From the NCBI RefSeq assembly GCF_023555005.1, contig NZ_JAMJPJ010000001.1, positions 248,001 to 312,000 on the forward strand: DNA of 64,000 nt, written 5' to 3'. The notes under the pieces were generated by a model. That model was not told the origin of the DNA, ran no database searches, and saw only the letters and a program-made list of their open reading frames with translations. Numbering within the stretch: the stretch's first letter is position 1; each line of letters starts with the position of its first letter. The position numbers were made by a program, and so were the translations under genes. Of this stretch, positions 17,399 through 27,826 are shown piece by piece. This DNA is from Halomonas llamarensis. GTDB lineage: Bacteria > Pseudomonadota > Gammaproteobacteria > Pseudomonadales > Halomonadaceae.

Positions 17399-17428
17399 TT
17401 GACGAACACCGCATTAAAGGTGCAAGAT
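17399..17428 (+). promoter_or_regulatory. possible promoter and long leader of the cold shock gene
   Basis: TTGACG (17399-17404), an 18-nt spacer and CAAGAT (17423-17428) form a weak promoter candidate. It would give an untranslated leader of about 130 nt, as is usual for cspA-type genes. The 312 nt between higB and the cold shock ATG hold no other gene; upstream of this candidate lies the divergent higBA promoter area. Confidence 0.3.
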
Positions 17429-17566
17429 GTTCGCAGTTGGTTAGCAAGTCGAACGTTGTCAGCAGTATCGAAGCATATAGCATTGAGTCTGGTGAAAGTT
17501 TCTTGTTCTACCCACAGCAATTCGGGTATTTCCCGGCTTAATTTCGCTACATCGAGGATTTCGATC

Positions 17567-17773
17567 ATGGCAACTGGTACAGTAAAGTGGTTCAACGATA
17601 CTAAAGGCTTCGGCTTCATCGCTCCGGAAGACAATGGCGACGACCTGTTCGCGCATTTCTCTGAAATTCAAGCAGACGGCTTTAAGTCACTGCAAGACGG
17701 CCAAAAGGTTTCTTTTGACATCACTCAGGGCAAAAAAGGCCTTCAGGCTTCTAATATCAAGGTTCTGGATTAA
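17567..17773 (+). CDS. cold shock protein, CspA family
   Basis: 68-residue single OB-fold RNA chaperone. RNP-1 is KGFGFI (residues 13-18) and RNP-2 is DLFAHFS (27-33), with the usual start [10 protein letters not shown]. It melts mRNA structure during cold adaptation or general growth. I use ATG 17567; the frame is open much further upstream, but only this start fits the family. A strong terminator follows 42 nt after the stop, so the gene is monocistronic. Which paralogue it is cannot be told from the sequence alone. Confidence 0.95.
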   Translation: MATGTVKWFNDTKGFGFIAPEDNGDDLFAHFSEIQADGFKSLQDGQKVSFDITQGKKGLQASNIKVLD

Positions 17774-17814
17774 TCCCCGAATTATGATGTTTATTACCGG
17801 CTAACCCGGTAAGT

Positions 17815-17843
17815 TAAAAACCCCGCCATGTGCGGGGTTTTTT
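17815..17843 (+). terminator. terminator of the cold shock gene
   Basis: Stem CCCCGC/GCGGGG with a CATGT loop (17821-17837), an upstream A run and six T after the stem. It is a textbook intrinsic terminator and may act in both directions. Confidence 0.9.
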
Positions 17844-18038
17844 GCGTTTACGTATACTTCTCCCGAATAGAATATAAGCCGCGATATTCCGCCAGCTTGC
17901 CTTGCCATAACACTCGCCTTGCCTTAAGGCTTGGCTCACGGTGTGATGCTGAAAAAGCCCCGGGGCAATATTTACCCAGGACCCCGATATCTACCTTTCT
18001 ACGCACCGTTCTATGTACCTTTAAACGTTCTGTTTAGG

Positions 18039-19460
18039 TTACTCACTTCTTAAAGGCCCCAGGAAGCGTGTTTCGCTAACGTTCGTTATTGAAGGATCAT
18101 CTAATGCGACGAAGCGTAGCTCGACAGGATGGCTGGGTTGCGTCAGCAACTCCCCATCGGCGGTAAGCGAAACCCGCAAGTGGCGCGTTTCAAAAGCTGC
18201 CACCTCGATGGTATCCATGCCCCGCAAACGCAGCCCGGGCAACCCCGTTGCTGTCAATGCATAGCGATGAACCTGGGTGTCTTGATTGCGCAGCGTCACA
18301 TTGTAGTAATTGACAATATGCCCATCCTCAGCACTCTCAAACAGTGCCTGACGATCCCGCGCGACCTCCACATCGATAGGGACACGGGCATTCAAAAAGC
18401 CGATAAGTAGCGCCACCATCGACAGTAATGCCCCTGCGTACACAAACAGCTGAGGACGCCAAAACCGAGTGATTTTACCTTCTAGCGCACGCTCGGTGGT
18501 GTAACGAATAAGGCCTAGTGGTTTATTGACGCGCGCCATCACGCTGTCGCAGGCATCGACACATGCCGCGCAACCAATGCACTCATACTGCAGCCCGTCA
18601 CGAATATCGATACCTGTCGGGCATACCTGAACGCACAGTTCACAATCGATACAGTCGCCAACGCGAGTGGCTTCAGCGCCCTTTTGGTGCGTATTACGAC
18701 GCGGCTCACCACGAGCGGCATCGTAGGAAACAATCAACGTATTGGCATCGAACATCGCCGACTGAAAACGCGCATAAGGACACATATGCAGGCACACCTG
18801 ATGGCGTAACCAACCGGCGTTCAGATACGTAAAAAGCGTAAAAAAACCGACCCAAAATAGCGCCAAGGGGTGGACGTCCAAAGCGAATAAATCCACCACT
18901 AACGCCCTAATGGGCGTGAAGTAACCGACGAAAGCCACCCCTGTTGCCAGCGCAATCAGCAACCAGGCCGAATGTTTGGCTACTTTGCGCCATAGTGTAT
19001 TCAGGCTACGTGGTGCTTTATCACGGCGTATGCGACGGTGCCGAGGCCCTTCCAGGCGATGTTCAAACCAAATAAACAAAAACGTCCATACGCTTTGCGG
19101 GCAGCTATAGCCGCACCATACCCGCCCGGCTACCACCGTAATCAAAAACAGGCCAAACGCACAGAGCACCAAAATCCAGGTGAGTAAGATAAAGTCTTGC
19201 GGATAAAACGTCGCCGCAAACAGGTGGAATTCCTGCGCAGAAAGGTCAAACCACACCAGCGGCCGGTCGCCCCAATTGATCCACGGCAAGCCAAAATAGA
19301 GCGCCATCAGCAGCCAGTTAGAACGGCGTCGAATACGCTGAAAAAATCCCCTCATTTCCCGCACATAAATATGCCCGAGCTGTTGAGGCTTGGAGGCAGG
19401 CGTGTGGTGTTCAACCGCCGCTTCAGTGGTTAAGTTTTGCAGTGGAATGCGTTGCGTCAT
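18039..19460 (-). CDS. ccoG: cytochrome c oxidase accessory protein CcoG (FixG/RdxA)
   Basis: Membrane iron-sulfur protein of 473 residues needed for copper delivery to cbb3 oxidases. Several TM segments surround WCGYSCPQSVW. Two 4Fe-4S motifs are CIDCELCVQVCPTGID and CIGCAACVDACDSV. A C-terminal periplasmic Ig-like domain (about 365-473) follows. The ccoNOPQ, ccoHIS and fnr/anr genes usually nearby are absent; its neighbours are a MocR regulator (divergent) and cioAB. It may still serve a cbb3 oxidase encoded elsewhere. The family call is firm. Confidence 0.93.
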   Translation of the reverse strand: MTQRIPLQNLTTEAAVEHHTPASKPQQLGHIYVREMRGFFQRIRRRSNWLLMALYFGLPWINWGDRPLVWFDLSAQEFHLFAATFYPQDFILLTWILVLCAFGLFLITVVAGRVWCGYSCPQSVWTFLFIWFEHRLEGPRHRRIRRDKAPRSLNTLWRKVAKHSAWLLIALATGVAFVGYFTPIRALVVDLFALDVHPLALFWVGFFTLFTYLNAGWLRHQVCLHMCPYARFQSAMFDANTLIVSYDAARGEPRRNTHQKGAEATRVGDCIDCELCVQVCPTGIDIRDGLQYECIGCAACVDACDSVMARVNKPLGLIRYTTERALEGKITRFWRPQLFVYAGALLSMVALLIGFLNARVPIDVEVARDRQALFESAEDGHIVNYYNVTLRNQDTQVHRYALTATGLPGLRLRGMDTIEVAAFETRHLRVSLTADGELLTQPSHPVELRFVALDDPSITNVSETRFLGPLRSE

Positions 19461-19586
19461 ACCGATATCCAGAAAAGGAGGGATGGAGGTCTATACGGTC
19501 GAGGCGCGTCGCCGATTACTAGCCACTACTATCTCCACTGAGCAGGGATACAAACAGGCGCAGTTTTAGAGAAATATTGCGTATCA

Positions 19587-21068
19587 GTGACTCCAACACA
19601 GCCGATAAGCTCACCTTCTGATATGCTTTTTATTGATCAAATTGAGTCATCTTATCCAATGAAACGCTACGAACAATTTGCCGATGAGATAGCCACGCTA
19701 ATTCGCGAGGGTGTACTTGGCCCAGGCGAACGCATCCCGTCGGTGCGCCAGGCCAGCCGCCATCACAGCATTAGCCCCTCCACGGTGTTTCAGGCTTACT
19801 ACTTACTGGAAAACCAAGGACTTATCACTGCACGGGCGCGCTCGGGGTATTTTGTCCGTGAGCACGCCCGGCGCTTGCTGGGCGAGCCACGGGTGACATC
19901 GCAGCCCACCGACCCAGCAGATGTAGAAGTTAGCGAGTTGGTGTTCTCGGTGCTTGGCTCATTGCAGGATGACCGAACAGTGCCCTTCGGCTCGGCTTTC
20001 CCGAGCCCCGAGCTGTTTCCGCTTTCTCGCTTAAGTACCAGTATGACGCGAGGGTTACGCGAGCTTTCACCCCAACAGGTGGTGGCCGACATGACCACGG
20101 GGCATACTGATCTGTGTCGGCAAATTGTTCTACGTTACATGCTGGGTGGCATCCAGCTACCGATGGAAGAGCTGGTCATTACCAATGGGGCAATGGAGGG
20201 ACTTAATCTCGCCCTGCAGTGCGTGACTCAGCCGGGGGATCTGGTGGCGATTGAGTCCCCAGCGTTTTATGCCAGCCTGCAAGTATTGGAGCGGTTGAAA
20301 CTGCGTGCGGTGGAGATTCCGGTTCACCCACGAGAGGGAATCGACCTCGACGTGTTGGCAGAACGGCTAGAGACGCTGCCAATCAAAGCTTGCTGGTTTA
20401 TGAGCCACCTGCAAAACCCAATCGGCGCCAGCCTAAGCAAAGAGCGTAAACGAACGCTTTATCAGCTGTTAAAACAGCACCAAGTGCCGATGCTGGAAGA
20501 TGACGTGTATGCCGAGCTGTACTTTGGCAGCACACCACCTGCGCCAGCAAAAGCCTTTGATGACGAAGGTTTGGTCATCCACTGCAGCTCTTTCTCAAAA
20601 TGCTTGGCGCCTGGCTATCGCGTCGGCTGGGTCGCGGGTGGCCGCTATGCCGAGGCTATTTCGCGGCTAAAACTGATGACGACGATCTCACCTTCCGTGC
20701 CCGCTCAAGCGGCGATTGCCGACTATTTGCAGTACGGCGGTTATGACCGCCATTTGCGTAAACTCCGTCATGCCTTAGAAGCCCAACAAGGCCACATGTT
20801 AGCGGCGGCAGATCACTACTTTCCTACCAATACCCGCATCACCCGCCCCGCGGGCGGCTACTTTTTGTGGGTCGAGTTTCCCGAGCAGATTGATTCGCTG
20901 CAACTATTTAATATGGCGCTCGACCAGGGCGTTAGCTTAGCGCCTGGCCCTATTTTTTCGGCAACCCAACAATTTCGCCACTGCGTGCGCCTGAGCTACG
21001 GCCACCCCTGGACGCCACGCAGCGAGCGAGGTATGGAAACCTTGGGCAGATTATTAACCCTCTTTTAA
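19587..21068 (+). CDS. MocR-type regulator (GntR HTH fused to PLP aminotransferase fold)
   Basis: 493 residues. An N-terminal winged HTH of GntR type comes first (RIPSVRQASRHHSISPSTVFQAYYLLE), then a class I aminotransferase-like domain with the PLP lysine in HCSSFSKCLAPGYRVGW. MocR proteins sense PLP or amino compounds and often regulate a neighbouring gene. The start is uncertain: GTG 19587 gives a 24-residue extension, ATG 19623 or 19659 (MKRYEQFADEIA) is closer to the family N-terminus. It lies between divergent ccoG and the cioAB operon 178 nt downstream, so either could be a target, but nothing in the sequence proves it. Confidence 0.85.
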   Translation: MTPTQPISSPSDMLFIDQIESSYPMKRYEQFADEIATLIREGVLGPGERIPSVRQASRHHSISPSTVFQAYYLLENQGLITARARSGYFVREHARRLLGEPRVTSQPTDPADVEVSELVFSVLGSLQDDRTVPFGSAFPSPELFPLSRLSTSMTRGLRELSPQQVVADMTTGHTDLCRQIVLRYMLGGIQLPMEELVITNGAMEGLNLALQCVTQPGDLVAIESPAFYASLQVLERLKLRAVEIPVHPREGIDLDVLAERLETLPIKACWFMSHLQNPIGASLSKERKRTLYQLLKQHQVPMLEDDVYAELYFGSTPPAPAKAFDDEGLVIHCSSFSKCLAPGYRVGWVAGGRYAEAISRLKLMTTISPSVPAQAAIADYLQYGGYDRHLRKLRHALEAQQGHMLAAADHYFPTNTRITRPAGGYFLWVEFPEQIDSLQLFNMALDQGVSLAPGPIFSATQQFRHCVRLSYGHPWTPRSERGMETLGRLLTLF

Positions 21069-21246
21069 TCCGCTCTTTTGGCCCGCTATTCCAACCCAGC
21101 TACTCAAGCAACTGATATGGTTTTTTACTGAAAAGCTGAACCTGTTATGCAACACAGCAATCGATAGACTATTCCGATGAAGCCACACAGCGGCTATACC
21201 GGCCCACTCTTTAGTTAAGACAGTGGCTGTCATCGGAGGAAGCGCC

Positions 21247-22653
21247 ATGCTCGGAATTGAGGCCATTGATCTGGCCAGGGTGCAGTTCGCCTTTACTATT
21301 TCCTTTCACATTATTTTTCCCGCCATCACCATCGGTTTAGCCAGCTACCTGGCCGTGCTGGAAGGTCTATGGTTAAAGACCCAGCGAAATACCTATCGTC
21401 ACCTTTACCACTTCTGGTCAAAAATCTTTGCCGTCAACTTTGCCATGGGCGTGGTCTCGGGCATTGTGATGGCCTACCAGTTTGGCACCCACTGGAGCGG
21501 TTTTTCCGCCTTCGCGGGCAGCGTCACGGGGCCACTACTTACCTACGAAGTGCTCACTGCCTTCTTCCTGGAAGCCGGCTTTCTAGGGGTGATGCTATTT
21601 GGCTGGGAGCGGGTCGGACGAGGGTTACACTTTTTTGCTACCTGCATGGTCGCGCTGGGCACGCTCGTATCGATGTTTTGGATCCTTTCCTCCAACAGCT
21701 GGATGCAGACCCCGCAAGGCCACGAGATTATCGATGGCGTGGTGATTCCCGTTGATTGGATGAAGATTGTCTTCAACCCGTCTTTCCCTTACCGACTGGC
21801 CCATATGGCGCTGGCGGCTTTTTTAAGCACAGCGCTGTTTGTCGCAGCCTCTGCCGCGTGGCTATTGCTACGAGGCAAACAGTCGCCTGAAGTTCGCACC
21901 ATGCTCTCCATGGCGCTGATCATGATGGCGATAACCGCGCCGCTTCAGGCCGTGGTGGGTGATTTTCACGGCCTTAACACCCTAGAACACCAGCCCGCCA
22001 AGATCGCCGCTATCGAAGGGCACTGGGATAACAGTAGCGGCGAACCCACTCCGCTGATTCTGTTCGGCTGGCCCGATATGGCGGCCGAAGAGACACGCTT
22101 CAAAGTGGAGATTCCCGTACTGGGCAGCCTGCTGTTAAAGCACAGTTTGACCGAGCAAATTCCCGCGCTTAAGGCGTTCGCCCCAGAAGACCGTCCCAAT
22201 TCGACCATCGTGTTCTGGAGCTTTCGGCTGATGGTGGGGCTTGGGGTGTTAATGATCTTACTTGCCATCGTGGGCAACACCCTGCGCATCAAAGGACGGC
22301 TATACGAATCCCGCCGCTTTCTACTGTTCACGTTATGCATGGGGCCAGCGGGGCTCGTGGCCTTACTGGCAGGGTGGTTTACCACCGAAGTGGGCCGCCA
22401 ACCCTGGGTAGTTTACGGGTTATTAAAAACCGCCGATGCAGCCTCCGCGCACAGCACTGTCCACCTAAGCATTAGTTTGAGTGTTTTTGTGGTGGTGTAT
22501 TTGGCTGTCTTCGGCACCGGCGTTATCTACATGATGCGCTTGGTCAATAAAGGCCCAAGTGATCCTTCCTCGCCCGCCTTAGGTGGCCCTGGCCATCAAC
22601 GTACGCCGGCCCGCCCTCTCTCGGCGGCTAACGAATCGCTGACGACTCACTAA
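21247..22653 (+). CDS. cydA: bd-type ubiquinol oxidase subunit I, cyanide-insensitive (CioA) type
   Basis: 468 residues from ATG 21247 (GGAGGA just upstream). Haem-carrying subunit of a quinol oxidase that reduces oxygen to water. The start LARVQFAFTISFHIIFP includes the conserved haem b595 His. The quinol loop is short, as in the CioA group rather than E. coli CydA. Nine or so TM segments are visible. It is followed at 17 nt by cydB and then a DUF2474 gene, the usual cio order. The 178-nt leader has no clear Anr box (TTGAT-N4-ATCAA). Confidence 0.94.
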   Translation: MLGIEAIDLARVQFAFTISFHIIFPAITIGLASYLAVLEGLWLKTQRNTYRHLYHFWSKIFAVNFAMGVVSGIVMAYQFGTHWSGFSAFAGSVTGPLLTYEVLTAFFLEAGFLGVMLFGWERVGRGLHFFATCMVALGTLVSMFWILSSNSWMQTPQGHEIIDGVVIPVDWMKIVFNPSFPYRLAHMALAAFLSTALFVAASAAWLLLRGKQSPEVRTMLSMALIMMAITAPLQAVVGDFHGLNTLEHQPAKIAAIEGHWDNSSGEPTPLILFGWPDMAAEETRFKVEIPVLGSLLLKHSLTEQIPALKAFAPEDRPNSTIVFWSFRLMVGLGVLMILLAIVGNTLRIKGRLYESRRFLLFTLCMGPAGLVALLAGWFTTEVGRQPWVVYGLLKTADAASAHSTVHLSISLSVFVVVYLAVFGTGVIYMMRLVNKGPSDPSSPALGGPGHQRTPARPLSAANESLTTH

Positions 22654-22670
22654 AGGATAGGGGGTGCACT

Positions 22671-23678
22671 ATGGGAATCGATCTATCACTCACCTGGGCC
22701 ATTATCATACTGTTTGGCGTGATGATGTATGTGGTTATGGATGGTTTTGACTTAGGCATTGGCCTGCTTTTTCTACGCGCTCATGACGAGCAGGAACGCG
22801 ACATTATGATGAACACCATTGCCCCAGTGTGGGACGGCAACGAAACTTGGCTGGTGTTAGGCGGCGCGGGACTATTCGCCGCCTTCCCCCTCGCCTACGC
22901 CGTCGTGTTGGAAGCGCTGGCGATTCCGCTAATCGTGATGCTGCTGGGGCTTATTTTTCGTGGTGTCGCCTTTGAGTTTCGCTTCAAAGCCTCCCCCAAG
23001 CAACGCCATGTATGGGACAAAGCCTTTATTGGCGGCTCGTTAATGGCGACCGCTGCACAGGGCGTTGCCTTAGGCGGTTATATTCAGGGTATCGCTTTCG
23101 ATGGTGCTCATTTCAGCGGTGGCTCGCTGGACTGGCTCACGCCTTTTTCGCTGTTTTGCGGCATTGGCATGCTTTTTGCCTATGCACTACTGGGCAGCAC
23201 CTGGCTGATTATGAAAACCGACGGCGCCCTGCAACAACACATGTACCGGACCACTAAGCCGCTGATCCTCGGGCTGCTGTTAATGATCGCTTTCGTCAGC
23301 GTATGGACGCCGCTGGCCTACCCGAACATTGCAGAACGTTGGTTTTCACTGCCCAATCTGCTGTGGTTCTTACCGGTACCGCTGTTAGTTGCGCTGACCG
23401 GCTGGTGGCTATGGCGCGCTATCGCCTTTCAAGATACTGCGCTGCCATTTATGCTGGTACTGGCGCTGGTCTTTCTAGGCTACAGCGGTCTGGGCATTAG
23501 CCTGTGGCCGACGATTATCCCACCTGATGCGTCCATCTGGCAGGTCGCCGCCCCCGCCCAAAGCCAAGGCTTTGCCCTGGTGGGTACGCTGTTTATCTTG
23601 CCAATTATCTTGATGTACACCGCCTGGAGCTACTACGTCTTCCGCGGCAAGGTGAAACCTGGCGATGCCTATCATTAA
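22671..23678 (+). CDS. cydB: bd-type ubiquinol oxidase subunit II (CioB type)
   Basis: 335-residue membrane subunit that pairs with CydA and stabilises the haems. The N-terminal TM begins MGIDLSLTWAIIILFGVMMY and the conserved DGFDLGIGLLF motif follows. GNETWLVLGG and about eight TM segments follow in the family order. The stop is 33 nt before the DUF2474 gene. Confidence 0.94.
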   Translation: MGIDLSLTWAIIILFGVMMYVVMDGFDLGIGLLFLRAHDEQERDIMMNTIAPVWDGNETWLVLGGAGLFAAFPLAYAVVLEALAIPLIVMLLGLIFRGVAFEFRFKASPKQRHVWDKAFIGGSLMATAAQGVALGGYIQGIAFDGAHFSGGSLDWLTPFSLFCGIGMLFAYALLGSTWLIMKTDGALQQHMYRTTKPLILGLLLMIAFVSVWTPLAYPNIAERWFSLPNLLWFLPVPLLVALTGWWLWRAIAFQDTALPFMLVLALVFLGYSGLGISLWPTIIPPDASIWQVAAPAQSQGFALVGTLFILPIILMYTAWSYYVFRGKVKPGDAYH

Positions 23679-23711
23679 TCCCTGTCACCATACGTATTGA
23701 GGAGTAAGGCA

Positions 23712-23834
23712 ATGAAACATCTCGCCAAGCGCCTGGGCTGGTTAGTCACTATCTGGCTTTCGAGTGTGAGTGTTCTATTGCTGATTTCGTTGGGGCTCAA
23801 GTTTGTGATGGGGATGGCGGGGCTGACCAGTTAA
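23712..23834 (+). CDS. DUF2474 small membrane protein of the cio operon
   Basis: 40 residues: MKHLAKRLGWLVTIWLSSVS, then one TM helix ending FVMGMAGLTS. AGGAG at 23700 and AAGG lie just upstream. Small single-TM proteins of the DUF2474 family directly follow cioB in many gammaproteobacteria and are the counterpart of CydX, which stabilises the bd oxidase. Position, size and the basic KRLGW start all agree. The gene is too short for common gene finders. Confidence 0.82.
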   Translation: MKHLAKRLGWLVTIWLSSVSVLLLISLGLKFVMGMAGLTS

Positions 23835-23959
23835 AACGCCGACTAATCCCCATAGCATGCTGATGAGAACAACCAAGCAGCCGATCACCTTTACTTCTGA
23901 CGGATCCCCACGAATAGCCATTGGCACGAGGAGCGCCCCTTGTCTTCGCCTTCACTCAG

Positions 23960-24000
23960 TTAGCTCATCGACCGATTCGCGCACGTAGACGTGCTGGTAT
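23960..24000 (-). other. short folK-like sequence fragment
   Basis: CATCGACCGATTCGCGCACG and the next 14 nt match the 3' part of folK at 52129-52162 with three mismatches in 34. Read on the minus strand it would give YQHVYVRESVDEL (folK: YQHTYVREPVDALL). It has no start, stop or continuation of the gene. Confidence 0.45.
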
Positions 24001-24005
24001 ATTTG

Positions 24006-24025
24006 CTGGCGGCAATAGCCGCCAG
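24006..24025 (-). terminator. hairpin after the lipoprotein gene
   Basis: CTGGCGG/CCGCCAG, a perfect 7-bp stem with a 6-nt loop, lies 4 nt beyond the lipoprotein stop. No good T run follows on either strand, so terminator function is only likely. It could also end the cio operon. Confidence 0.4.
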
Positions 24026-24028
24026 GTC

Positions 24029-25723
24029 TTATTCCAATTCCGCCGAGAAACTCATTTCAACGCCTGCATCATCCACTCTGAGCCAGTACTCCATACTCTT
24101 GTAGATGTCAGCATACTGCCTGAAGACGTCAATATCAGACGCGGACACCTCGTCGGAAGGCATCTGCTCCATCACATCAGACAGCGAATGATAGAACTCA
24201 CCTGTAAGGTGGCCGTGAAGCAGTAGGTCGCGCTCTGAAGCAGGGGCTTCTAGTGCTTTCTGCAGTAACGCGGGATCGCTGATGTCAGCGCCCAGGGCAA
24301 TGGCATTGTCAGACATGGCCGCATAGAGCGCCGGTGTTTCTGGCGGCAGCATCATGGCTTCGATTTGCTTGGCTTCTCCACCTGGCTCAAGTCCAAGCGT
24401 TCCTAGTTCAGGCAAGAAGGCGCTTGCGGTAGACACCAGCCCCATGGGGTTTGGTGAAGCAAGGGTCAGGATACCACTACCACTGGGTTCGCCATCGGTC
24501 ATGGTCAGGCTGTCGATGCGAGCCCTCAAGCCTGATAGCGCTGAGCCGACCATCATGGTGGCGGGGTTATTCATCGCCATGTTGATCTCGGTCCAGGCGC
24601 TGTTCAGATCCTGCAGCTCATCACAACTGAAGGGGTTCTGACGCACTTGCTGAGCATATTGCTGAACCGTCTGAAGCAGTAACGGTAAATTCAGGCCCAT
24701 CCCGATGCTGGCGATGCCCTCAGTGCTGCCAAGACCTGGAACCTGAGTCGTCAGGGCGCGAAGGTCGCTGACAATCGCTTCATCGGTTTCCAGAATGACA
24801 TTCATCTCAATGCGGTCTTGGTTGTACTCGCGCATGCCCATAACAAGGCCGGGGAAACGGCTGGTAATACGGTCAATATCAGCCTGACAGGCAGATAGAT
24901 CCAGTTGCTCTGCCTCAACGGCGTCCATCAATGCTTGAGTCCCTGAATGCGTAGGGGTACTCAGCTCATTAAGCAAGCGTGAAAAGTCGACCTCCCCGGC
25001 ACCGTAAGGGGTAAAGTCATGGCGTTGTTCAATCTCTGCCAGTGCGCCGGAATCGCCAATGTTGCTGCCAGGCAAGTCGTTACCCAGCACCTGCGATAGT
25101 AGCTCGTCGCTGGCATCCTGCGGCACAACAGACATCAGCAACTGCTGATCGATAATGGCCAGGATCGCCTTGACCGGCGCCTCGGGTGTCAGCACCCAAT
25201 AGTCAGTGCCGTTGGTGGTGGCCGTGCTTGGGGTGATCTCTGCCTTGGTCAGGACGCGCTGAAGCGTTTCGCGAAACGCCTCTTCATCCTGCAGTTGCAT
25301 GCGCAACACAGGCAAGATGCCCAATCCGTAGAAAGCGGCCTGGGGGCTCACTTTCAGGCCCAAGGCATGCACATCCTCCAGTGATTCAACACCGTCCAAC
25401 TCTTCACCCATGGCGATCAGCAGTTTCATCATTGAACGCGGCACTTCATCGTCAATATCGGCCAGTGTGTCGCGCAGTTCATCCAGATCAGACTCAAGGG
25501 TCATCATGGGCTGCATGCGCTGATAGAGAGCAAAGGCCTCCTGTTCAGGCATTGGGTCACTTGAGGCCATGAAGTAGGGCGAATCAACCGGGATATAAAT
25601 CAGCGTCGACATCGTTTCCTGCGTCGATGCTTCTTCGGCTGACGCGTTATCGTCGCTGCAGCCGCTGAGCAGGCCTGCGCTGACCAGGGCAAGGGTAACC
25701 GCCAGGGAAAGTTTGGTTTTCAT
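24029..25723 (-). CDS. large predicted lipoprotein, function unknown
   Basis: 564 residues. The signal peptide ends in the lipobox LLSGC, giving lipidated Cys22. Ser at +2 suggests the outer membrane rather than retention in the inner one. The mature part is acidic, largely helical with hydrophobic patches (GIASIGMGLNLPLLLQTVQQ), with repeated mention of limits such as FYGLGILPVLRMQL, and has two further Cys (about residues 280 and 370) that could form a disulfide. I do not recognise a named domain. A Fur-like site lies about 60 nt upstream, hinting at iron control. The gene is monocistronic: thiC, upstream on the same strand, ends in its own terminator. Confidence 0.75.
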   Translation of the reverse strand: MKTKLSLAVTLALVSAGLLSGCSDDNASAEEASTQETMSTLIYIPVDSPYFMASSDPMPEQEAFALYQRMQPMMTLESDLDELRDTLADIDDEVPRSMMKLLIAMGEELDGVESLEDVHALGLKVSPQAAFYGLGILPVLRMQLQDEEAFRETLQRVLTKAEITPSTATTNGTDYWVLTPEAPVKAILAIIDQQLLMSVVPQDASDELLSQVLGNDLPGSNIGDSGALAEIEQRHDFTPYGAGEVDFSRLLNELSTPTHSGTQALMDAVEAEQLDLSACQADIDRITSRFPGLVMGMREYNQDRIEMNVILETDEAIVSDLRALTTQVPGLGSTEGIASIGMGLNLPLLLQTVQQYAQQVRQNPFSCDELQDLNSAWTEINMAMNNPATMMVGSALSGLRARIDSLTMTDGEPSGSGILTLASPNPMGLVSTASAFLPELGTLGLEPGGEAKQIEAMMLPPETPALYAAMSDNAIALGADISDPALLQKALEAPASERDLLLHGHLTGEFYHSLSDVMEQMPSDEVSASDIDVFRQYADIYKSMEYWLRVDDAGVEMSFSAELE

Positions 25724-25784
25724 CGGGTATCCGTTCCTTGAATCGTTTGGGTTTTAAATGGCTCGTTGGCCTGATTATTCAGTG

Positions 25785-25799
25785 AATGATAATCATACA
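25785..25799 (-). promoter_or_regulatory. candidate Fur box before the lipoprotein gene
   Basis: AATGATAATCATACA shares the first 12 positions with the Fur core AATGATAATCATTATC. It lies about 62 nt before the lipoprotein start codon, a normal operator position. The right half-site is poor. Confidence 0.5.
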
Positions 25800-25828
25800 C
25801 AAAGCTTTCTTTGTTATCTCCCCCTTAA

Positions 25829-25870
25829 GTAAAAAAGTGGCTCTCGAGGTTTGTTAACCTCAAGAGCCAC
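25829..25870 (-). terminator. thiC terminator
   Basis: On the minus strand a long stem, GTGGCTCTTGAGG against CCTCGAGAGCCAC with one mismatch, is followed by TTTTTTACTT. It starts 34 nt after the thiC stop. Confidence 0.9.
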
Positions 25871-25904
25871 ATTGCGTAGTTAAGCTGGTCGGTAGGCCGC
25901 TAGA

Positions 25905-27818
<1,914 letters not shown>

Positions 27819-27826
27819 TTACAGGG

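Noticed and set aside
21069-21246. Anr/FNR box before cioAB
   Set aside because: No TTGAT-N4-ATCAA match was found; nearby CAAGCAACTGAT lacks the symmetry.
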